Part shown: positions 1 to 4,869 of the stretch, piece by piece | Position numbering within the stretch: the first letter of the stretch is position 1 | Layout of the letters: every line of letters begins with the position of its first letter | From: Candidatus Zixiibacteriota bacterium | GTDB taxonomy: Bacteria > Zixibacteria > MSB-5A5 > SM1-73 | Assembly: GCA_023127875.1 (NCBI GenBank) | Contig: JAGMFA010000116.1 | Coordinates: 1 to 6,468 of the forward strand | DNA: 6,468 nt | Reading direction: 5' to 3' | Position numbers and translations under genes: made by a program | Notes under the pieces: generated by a model | Seen by the model: only the letters and a program-made list of their open reading frames with translations | Databases searched by the model: none | Told to the model about the DNA's origin: nothing

Positions 1-29
1 AGCTACGATTAACGCAACACTATTGTCCC

Positions 30-54
30 TTCCCCCCTTTTTCTAAAGGGGGAA
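30..54. repeat. C5T3/A3G5 palindrome downstream of the B12-operon propeller
   Basis: The sequence CCCCCTTT (33-40) pairs perfectly with AAAGGGGG (45-52) across a TTCT loop, and two more A-T pairs form if C32 is bulged out. It lies about 70 bp beyond the stop of the propeller gene. Neither strand has a clear T-run after the stem, so it is not a standard intrinsic terminator. It could still be a 3'-end-stabilising hairpin or a copy of a dispersed palindromic repeat. Nothing else was recognised in positions 1-120. Confidence 0.5.
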
Positions 55-120
55 AGTAAACAATTATATGCTCTCCTTAATAACTCAGAGGCAAATCAAA
101 GTTTCAGAATTTTTGTGGAT

Positions 121-1299
121 TCACCCCCTTCTTTCCAAAAGGAAGGATCCTGCCAGTGCCAAAAGCATTATCAAAATAATCATGCTTCGCTGATCCAAGA
201 GCGGAATTTGAGGGGAGGTGGTGTATATTGCCGTAGATATCGGTCCATTGCCTACGGGATATTGATTGAAAAGAACGCCATTCTTGTTCATTCGACTGAT
301 ATTGTCTCCATCAAAGTTGCTGGTCAGAACTTGAGAGGGATGCAAGGCAGTTACCGCTATCACGCCACAATCGGTGTGGATGGGATTTTCTGATCCCCGG
401 ATTATGGTGTCTGCATAACTGTCGAACGTAAACACCTTCCCGGAATCCGGATCCCAACCACCCCCCGCCAGATAGCCGACCCCATCGCTTCCTATGGAAA
501 TCACACCAGGATTACCTCCTGTAGATATGCTGTCGATGACTGTGTCAGTGGTGGGATCTATGCGATAGATCTGACCGAACACAGACCAATAGTCACCGGT
601 GCAAACCACATTCAATTCGCCTTCCGGATCTAAGTCCAGATACTGGGGATTAAGCCCTACTTCTATGCTATCTAAAACTACTTCATCCTGAATATCAAAC
701 ACATACACCTTTCCCGGAATATAGCGATAGGCTTTGACATCATTCGCCCGATGAGTGGGATCAAAAACCCAGTCCCGCCCGGTGATACGCTTGTACTTGG
801 GCCACTCAAATCCACAGCAGCATATATAAAGTTTATTACCCACAACTAACAAGCCCTCAGGACCTTGTCCCACTCCAAATTCTTCCACCACTTCTCGATT
901 GATCACATCCACTTTGGAGATGGTATTGTAGTACATAAGGTTGGTGACGTAGGCATACTGGGTATCCACAAATGCTATATGGAACGGATTACGAGGTTCT
1001 CCGATAATGATATAGCCGACCGTGTTTTCAGTTTCTAAATCTATGATCTGAATATCATGGTCAAGCGAATTGACCACATAGGCAAAATTTCCCTGAATAA
1101 CTATCTGGTTGGGCGATTCTCCTAAAGTGTCGATGTGATTGGTCACCTCACCGGTGGTTAAATTGATTTTAGATAATGTCTCATCTTCCGGATAACTGTT
1201 CACCACATAAGCGAATCTATCCGCATATGCTGAAGTTAAGAATAAAGATGTGCACAAAGTTGCGCTCGAAAGAAGAAGTAAAAGCAATTTCTTTAGCAT
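121..1299 (-). CDS. Secreted seven-bladed YVTN/YncE-type beta-propeller with CTERM-like tail; candidate BtuG-like B12-capture protein
   Basis: This is a 392-residue exported protein. Residues 1-26 form a signal peptide (KK, then a long leucine-rich core, cleavage after AYA). Seven propeller blades follow, marked by their inner strands near residues 31 (YVVNS), 74 (YVVNS), 117 (YVTN), 157 (LYICCC), 230, 275 and 324. A long loop leaves blade 4 (about 163-195), just after three consecutive cysteines (160-162). Residues 365-392 begin IPLLDQRSMIIL, continue as a hydrophobic helix and end in ERRG, which closely resembles the IPTL-CTERM sorting signal (IPTLSEWGMIIL...RR). The start is fixed by TGGAGG (1308-1313), 8 nt upstream. 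The gene lies 74 bp after btuB on the same strand, with no convincing terminator or promoter between them, so it is probably under the same cobalamin riboswitch. In Bacteroides, BtuG is a propeller that sits on BtuB and captures B12 at the cell surface. A similar role here is inferred from context and fold. The fold and export are clear; the ligand is not proven. Confidence 0.85.
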   Translation of the reverse strand: MLKKLLLLLLSSATLCTSLFLTSAYADRFAYVVNSYPEDETLSKINLTTGEVTNHIDTLGESPNQIVIQGNFAYVVNSLDHDIQIIDLETENTVGYIIIGEPRNPFHIAFVDTQYAYVTNLMYYNTISKVDVINREVVEEFGVGQGPEGLLVVGNKLYICCCGFEWPKYKRITGRDWVFDPTHRANDVKAYRYIPGKVYVFDIQDEVVLDSIEVGLNPQYLDLDPEGELNVVCTGDYWSVFGQIYRIDPTTDTVIDSISTGGNPGVISIGSDGVGYLAGGGWDPDSGKVFTFDSYADTIIRGSENPIHTDCGVIAVTALHPSQVLTSNFDGDNISRMNKNGVLFNQYPVGNGPISTAIYTTSPQIPLLDQRSMIILIMLLALAGSFLLERRG

Positions 1300-1373
1300 T
1301 GGCTAAACCTCCAGTTAAAAGTTGACTTTTCAACCATAGCATACTTTTTATATCTTCGTATAAGCAGCCCAGC

Positions 1374-3764
1374 TTATTTCCGGTTAAACTCCCAAGCGAT
1401 GGTTAAATTTATTCCCCATTCTCTGCCTGGCATGGGGTGGCGGTGTATCAGCATGTATTCCTCGTCATTCAAGTTCCTCCACTCCCATTTTAGTTTTGTT
1501 TCTACTTCCCAGATTCTCTTTTTCAGACTCAAGCTTAAATCTTCCAGATGATAAGGTTCTTCTTTTTTGGTGTTAGCCGGTCCGGTGAAGCGTTCCGATA
1601 CCCAACGTATCTTGTATAAGATTTCAAATATCTTATAATCAACCTCAAAGCTTAAGTTGGTTAAATATCGAGGTCTAAAGGGGATGAATTTCCCATCTTC
1701 AAGCCTGTCCCCGCTTTTGTTTTTGGCATAACAAACGGTGTTATTATAGTTAATCTCGAAAATGTCTTTGGGACTCTTCCAGTTTATGAAATCCTCATGC
1801 CCATAGATCTTTGCCCGGGAGATATTGACCGGATAATATCTGCCATCGAAACGTCTATGCCACTCGATCAGATTTGTCACGAAATTGTGAAAATAGGTCA
1901 TCCCCCCTGAAAGGTTTCCCAGCCAGGGAAGATGAATTTCTCCCCCAGCCTCTGAATGCTCATTCTTTTCAGGGAGAAGATCAGGATTCCCTTTAGCAAA
2001 AACGTCCCCCTTCCAGAACAGGGCATTATTGGAGGGCTGGCGATAGGATTTCCCATAATTGGTTTTCAAGATTATGCGGTATCTTTCTCCTCTGGAAAGT
2101 GCCAAACCCGCCTGTGGAGAAAGAAAGTCGTTTAAGATTTCAGAATCGTCCCACCTTAATGCGAAATTAAAATTTGAGTTTTTGAAAAATAAAAACTTCG
2201 GCAGAGTGAACTGTTGTTCATCTGAAAAGAAAACGCCAAAGGTTTCTCTCTTTATTTTACCCATGCTGTTGTCAGGATTACGAAGGTTCGTATGATTTAG
2301 AACATCCTTTTGGAGTTGGGTTCCAATCTTGAGCTGATTGGTATGGTGTATCTTTATGTGCGCAAGCAAAGAGAAATCGATTATGTCATCCGCGTATTTG
2401 GAATTGAAGACGGTTATGGTGTCGTTATGAAAGTGTTGCTTAAAACGAGAGTATCCGAAACTGTTCTCCAGAAGAACTCTTGAGGAAAGGCGGTGAGTAA
2501 GTTTTAAGCTTGCCAGTCTGCGTTCATCTTTAGCCCAGGCCCTCTGGTGTGCTACCATCCAGCCATAACTTCCCGGAATCCCATTCTTTGCCTGGTAGAT
2601 GTGTCCTGAAAAACTCAACTCGGTTGCTGAGCTAAAAATGTATTTCCCGGACAAAAAGAAGTTAGAGGCTTTTTTGTAGGCATTCTTTCTGGTGGTGGTG
2701 CTGTCTCCGTTCCGCCCTTGCTTTTTCAAAAGTTCCCGCTTTTTGGGATTGTCATAGACCCATATTTTGAAATCATTCTTGGCATACTCACGGGTGTAGG
2801 CAAATTTAGTGAATAACTTCTTGAAAAAGGTTTTGGAAACAGACGAATTGAAAATCTCAGTTTCCCATTTTCCCCAGTGGTTTCCCAAAGTGAGCTTGGA
2901 TGGCTCATCTCTTTTCTGGGGGAGTGTGATTATATTGATCACCCCTCCCAGAGCGTCTGCACCATAGATGGCAGATTGCCCTCCCTTTAAAATCTCAATC
3001 TTCTCTACCATTTCCAAAGGCACGGTATTCAGATCAGCTACTCCACTTCCAGAGGGGTTAATCTTTTGCCCATCCAAAAGGATCAAAACATGTTTGGGTG
3101 AACTCCCCCGAATGCTAACTTGGTGAGTTCCCGCAACTGTTCCAGTTTTCTGCACGAAGACACCGCTTACGTTGTCAATAACCTCGGTAAGGGTCTTTAC
3201 CTGCATTCCCTCGATCTGTGGCTTCTCTATGATCTCGATGCTGGTGATTTTGACAGGTTCTTTCTCCGCGACAACCTCCAAGCCAGGAAGACGATAGGTC
3301 TTCATCTTGAGCTGAACATCAATCATAGTAGTAACATCCTCGCTTACCGCCACTGGAAAGATCATTTGGTTTTCATACCCCGGGGATGAGATAGTCAACA
3401 AATAAGTTCCCACCGGTATTTTCTCGAAGAAGAAATAACCTGAGTTGTCGGAACTGCATTCATAATTTGTGTTTGCTATTTTAACCGTGGCTTGGGGTAT
3501 AGGATGACCATCATCCTGATCATAGATGTGCCCTTCGATTTTTATATTGGATTGGGCAAGGGAAAAAGCAGGGCAGAACCAGAGGCTTGCGATTGCCAAA
3601 AGAATCAAAAGCGATTTTGTTCGGCTCGGTTGGAGAAATCCTCTCCAAACATCCAGGAATGGAGCTGTCCACCGTCCGCCGTCCGTCGTCCACCGTCCGC
3701 CGTCCGCCGACTGCCGATGGCGGACATTTTTTGTTAGTTGAAAAATGGAAGAAAGCTTTTTCAT
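1374..3764 (-). CDS. btuB: TonB-dependent outer-membrane receptor for cobalamin (BtuB-type) with N-terminal carboxypeptidase-regulatory-like domain
   Basis: This 796-residue receptor imports a large substrate across the outer membrane using TonB energy. The cobalamin riboswitch upstream identifies the substrate as B12 or a related corrinoid. The hydrophobic part of the signal peptide is at about residues 51-70, ending in FSLA. A CarboxypepD_reg-like beta-sandwich follows at about 74-155 (IEGHIYDQDDGHPIPQATV, then GYF and GTY motifs). A possible TonB-box region lies near 162-170 (GLEVVAEKEP). The plug is at about 172-283, with VSIRGSSP, LLDGQKIN, VEKIEILKGG and YGADALGGVINIIT. The rest is a 22-strand-type barrel ending in INLTIAWEFNRK, a normal outer-membrane beta-signal plus three residues. 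E. coli BtuB is about 600 residues; the extra length here is the N-terminal domain, the leader and long loops. The start at 3764 is preferred over an in-frame ATG at 3785 because AAGGAGG (3771-3777) lies 6 nt before it. The N-region before the signal peptide is unusually long (about 50 residues), and residues 14-35 are encoded by a heptamer array. Family assignment is very strong, and B12 specificity is strong from the riboswitch. Confidence 0.93.
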   Translation of the reverse strand: MKKLSSIFQLTKNVRHRQSADGGRWTTDGGRWTAPFLDVWRGFLQPSRTKSLLILLAIASLWFCPAFSLAQSNIKIEGHIYDQDDGHPIPQATVKIANTNYECSSDNSGYFFFEKIPVGTYLLTISSPGYENQMIFPVAVSEDVTTMIDVQLKMKTYRLPGLEVVAEKEPVKITSIEIIEKPQIEGMQVKTLTEVIDNVSGVFVQKTGTVAGTHQVSIRGSSPKHVLILLDGQKINPSGSGVADLNTVPLEMVEKIEILKGGQSAIYGADALGGVINIITLPQKRDEPSKLTLGNHWGKWETEIFNSSVSKTFFKKLFTKFAYTREYAKNDFKIWVYDNPKKRELLKKQGRNGDSTTTRKNAYKKASNFFLSGKYIFSSATELSFSGHIYQAKNGIPGSYGWMVAHQRAWAKDERRLASLKLTHRLSSRVLLENSFGYSRFKQHFHNDTITVFNSKYADDIIDFSLLAHIKIHHTNQLKIGTQLQKDVLNHTNLRNPDNSMGKIKRETFGVFFSDEQQFTLPKFLFFKNSNFNFALRWDDSEILNDFLSPQAGLALSRGERYRIILKTNYGKSYRQPSNNALFWKGDVFAKGNPDLLPEKNEHSEAGGEIHLPWLGNLSGGMTYFHNFVTNLIEWHRRFDGRYYPVNISRAKIYGHEDFINWKSPKDIFEINYNNTVCYAKNKSGDRLEDGKFIPFRPRYLTNLSFEVDYKIFEILYKIRWVSERFTGPANTKKEEPYHLEDLSLSLKKRIWEVETKLKWEWRNLNDEEYMLIHRHPMPGREWGINLTIAWEFNRK
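3667..3725. repeat. Degenerate heptamer array A, translated within the N-terminal region of BtuB
   Basis: On the + strand, seven 7-nt units run head to tail from 3667 to 3715: GTCCACC, GTCCGCC, GTCCGTC, GTCCACC, GTCCGCC, GTCCGCC and a degenerate GACTGCC. The variation among the first six is all transitions (consensus GTCCRYC). An inverted unit GGCGGAC (3719-3725) follows and can pair with GTCCGCC (3702-3708) across a 10-nt loop. Read on the minus strand it encodes a 7-residue period (ADGGRWT, TDGGRWT) inside BtuB. The region is far richer in G+C than its surroundings. It resembles heptanucleotide short tandem repeats known from some bacterial genomes, such as the STRRs of cyanobacteria. Confidence 0.85.
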
Positions 3765-3825
3765 TTTCCGCCTCCTTGTTATCATCTACCGGGCAGGGGA
3801 AAAGCGTTTTCATTTGAGGCGGAAA
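3765..3825 (-). promoter_or_regulatory. Inverted repeat able to sequester the btuB ribosome-binding site
   Basis: In the btuB mRNA, TTTCCGCCTC (from 3825 to 3816) is perfectly complementary over 10 nt to GAGGCGGAAA (from 3774 to 3765). The second arm includes most of the Shine-Dalgarno site and stops one base before the ATG. The loop is 41 nt. Forming this helix would block translation initiation. The same CCGCC can instead pair with GGCGG in the 3' arm of the upstream terminator (3835-3839 with 3818-3822), which would break the terminator and free the ribosome-binding site together. The complementarity is seen directly; the regulatory use is inferred. Confidence 0.6.
3771..3777 (-). promoter_or_regulatory. 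Shine-Dalgarno site that decides the btuB start
   Basis: AAGGAGG lies 6 nt upstream of the ATG at 3764-3762, an ideal spacing. It falls inside the reading frame that could start at the ATG at 3785, which shows that the longer version is not the real start. The site also forms one arm of the inverted repeat at 3765-3825. Confidence 0.85.
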
Positions 3826-3826
3826 C

Positions 3827-3850
3827 AAAAAACCCCGCCTATGGCGGGGT
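3827..3850 (-). terminator. Intrinsic terminator in the btuB leader (riboswitch expression platform)
   Basis: In the minus-strand transcript, CCCCGCC (3849-3843) pairs with GGCGGGG (3839-3833) across a 3-nt loop (ATA), with an extra A-U pair at the base. It is followed at once by six U residues (3832-3827). It lies between the cobalamin aptamer and the btuB start, where riboswitch-controlled terminators are usually found, so high B12 is expected to favour termination. No perfectly matching antiterminator was found between 3851 and 3902. GCGGGT near 3870 is only partly complementary to the 5' arm. Confidence 0.85.
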
Positions 3851-3902
3851 CATAATGTCTTCAAGCCTTCTCCTTACCCGCGCAAGGAAATTAGGGAACA
3901 AA

Positions 3903-4149
3903 TGATTTGGCAGGTCTCCTGACTTTGTGGCTTCAAACCTACTTGCTTTTTGCCTTCCCATCCCGGCGAACTACGGTTCACAGTTCACGGTTCATAGTTC
4001 ATGGTAAAAACCTCTTTGCTGTGAACCGTCAACTATCCATATGGATCGGGACAGTGGCTTGTTTAAAGCTTTCGTAGCCACTTACAGTAGCGGGGCTGTG
4101 GCGGAATTTCACCGTCTTCCCTCAAGACCCCTTTCGGGGTACCAAATCA
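3903..4149 (-). promoter_or_regulatory. Cobalamin (vitamin B12) riboswitch aptamer
   Basis: Read on the minus strand, the aptamer has the conserved parts in order. The closing P1 stem is TGATTTGG (4149-4142) with CCAAATCA (3910-3903), 8 perfect pairs. GGTACC and a GAAA-capped hairpin follow (about 4143-4126). The core GGGAAGACGGTGAAATTCCG is at 4121-4102, then CAGCCCCGCTACTGTAAG (4098-4081). The GCCACTG box (4058-4052) and its partner GGGAAGGC (3959-3952) flank the variable arm. The B12 box AGTCAGGAGACCTGCC (3924-3909) ends it. The aptamer is about 247 nt, longer than the usual roughly 200, because the arm between GCCACTG and GGGAAGGC has grown. That arm contains heptamer array B and the perfect palindrome ATCCATATGGAT (4035-4046). 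It lies between the promoter at 4183-4211 and the terminator at 3827-3850, and is expected to repress btuB and the propeller gene when B12 is plentiful. Confidence 0.96.
3973..4034. repeat. Degenerate heptamer array B forming a hairpin inside the riboswitch variable arm
   Basis: On the + strand, four units run head to tail: GTTCACA (3976-3982), GTTCACG, GTTCATA and GTTCATG (to 4003), with transition-type variation only (GTTCAYR). Inverted units GTGAACC and GTCAACT follow at 4021-4034. ACGGTTCACAG (3973-3983) pairs perfectly over 11 bp with CTGTGAACCGT (4019-4029), enclosing a 35-nt loop that holds the other direct units. The structure sits on the outer part of the arm, between TCCCG (3961-3965) and CGGGA (4047-4051), which close the arm below it. 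The aptamer core is therefore undisturbed. Confidence 0.85.
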
Positions 4150-4182
4150 GTTATCAATTTATCAGAGATCAAATTCAACCAT

Positions 4183-4211
4183 ATTATATGTGATTCACTT
4201 TCTGGTGTCAA
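4183..4211 (-). promoter_or_regulatory. Consensus sigma-70 promoter of the B12 uptake operon
   Basis: On the minus strand, TTGACA (4211-4206) and TATAAT (4188-4183) are both perfect consensus hexamers, separated by exactly 17 nt. Transcription should start near 4176, about 27 nt before the aptamer begins. A perfect promoter fits a gene set whose control is exerted after initiation, by the riboswitch. Confidence 0.88.
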
Positions 4212-4310
4212 GAAGAAAAGAAGAAAAGTAAAGAATTTTTGCCGATAATCTGAAAAAGTATAAGAGCGTTGTCACAAAACATTTTGAAATCAACTTAAAA
4301 GGAGGGAAAG

Positions 4311-4703
4311 ATGACTAACAAAGAAATTGAGCTTAAGGCCGTTAGGGAAGTTATCAAATACGAACACGATATTAGAAGAAAAAAGGCGAAAGCCGTGAAG
4401 CAAGGCAAGGGCTACGATATTATCTCCAGAGGACGGTGCATAGAAGTTAAAGGTACGAGAAAGAAAAACCCAAGATGGGTGTCTTTCCAACATAATTGTT
4501 TTGAAGCTCTGCAAAAAGAAAAAAGCTACTTCGTTTATATTGTGAAAATCCTAAAAGCAGGTCAACCAGAGTTTTATGTAATTCCACGTAAAGACGTCAT
4601 AAAGCATTTGAGACTCAAGTGGAGTTGGGAACTCAAATTACCGGTAAAAGAAATGCAAAAATGGAATATCCTTAAACAACATAAGAACCGGAAGAAGAGG
4701 TAA
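4311..4703 (+). CDS. DUF3883-type protein with PD-(D/E)xK nuclease-like motif
   Basis: This is a 130-residue soluble basic protein. The central stretch has GKGYDII (32-38) followed by CIEVKG (43-48). This is the GYD...IEVK signature of DUF3883 and related restriction-endonuclease-like folds, in which the Asp (D36) and the Glu and Lys of ExK (E45, K47) form the putative metal-binding active site. E18, in the preceding helix, is in position to be the extra acidic residue of the fold. A strand with SYFVYIVKI (72-80) and the segment EFYVIPRKDV (87-96) match the later strands of such folds. The tail is rich in Lys and Arg. AAGGAGGG (4299-4306) precedes the ATG. The gene is divergent from the btuB promoter, and no clear promoter of its own was found. 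DUF3883 domains often occur in restriction and phage-defence proteins, usually fused or next to helicases or methylases. None is visible here, so it looks like an orphan. The motif is clear, the family call is likely, and the function is unknown. Confidence 0.75.
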   Translation: MTNKEIELKAVREVIKYEHDIRRKKAKAVKQGKGYDIISRGRCIEVKGTRKKNPRWVSFQHNCFEALQKEKSYFVYIVKILKAGQPEFYVIPRKDVIKHLRLKWSWELKLPVKEMQKWNILKQHKNRKKR

Positions 4704-4854
4704 AGTTTGAAGATCATGACTTTCATATTAGGTCTTATGTTCAGGAGAATTAACGCTTAGAAAGAATGTCTACAGAGGGAAGAACTCTCGCCTAAATGCC
4801 CATAGCACTGCAGAACACGAGAGACACCATATGATATAAATGAGCTTAAAAAAC

Positions 4855-4863
4855 AAGGTGAGG
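4855..4863 (+). promoter_or_regulatory. Shine-Dalgarno site that decides the propeller-lipoprotein start
   Basis: AAGGTGAGG lies 6 nt before the ATG at 4870. The in-frame ATG at 4840 has no such site, and would add ten residues before an already complete signal peptide. The start at 4870 is therefore preferred. Otherwise the 4704-4869 spacer shows no recognisable gene, terminator or promoter. Confidence 0.75.
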
Positions 4864-4869
4864 TTTAAG

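Noticed and set aside
1321..1334. GTTGA-AAAG-TCAAC hairpin followed by TTTT between btuB and the propeller gene as a terminator.
   Set aside because: The stem is only 5 bp, A+T-rich and followed by just four U residues; it is too weak to separate the two genes.
3765..3785. In-frame ATG at 3785 giving a BtuB seven residues longer.
   Set aside because: The ideal Shine-Dalgarno AAGGAGG lies inside this extension and serves the ATG at 3764; no ribosome-binding site precedes 3785 at proper spacing.
3492..3828. Several overlapping open frames on both strands across the btuB start.
   Set aside because: They are created by the stop-poor heptamer array and have no family features; one would run through the terminator and ribosome-binding site of btuB.
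3667..4034. The heptamer arrays as a CRISPR array.
   Set aside because: Units are 7 nt and contiguous, with no spacers and no cas genes.
4717..4761. A 14-codon frame (MTFILGLMFRRINA) after the DUF3883 gene.
   Set aside because: It has no ribosome-binding site and no homology signal that I can see; it is consistent with chance.
4840..4869. In-frame ATG at 4840 as the start of the propeller lipoprotein.
   Set aside because: It has no ribosome-binding site and would extend the signal peptide; AAGGTGAGG supports 4870.
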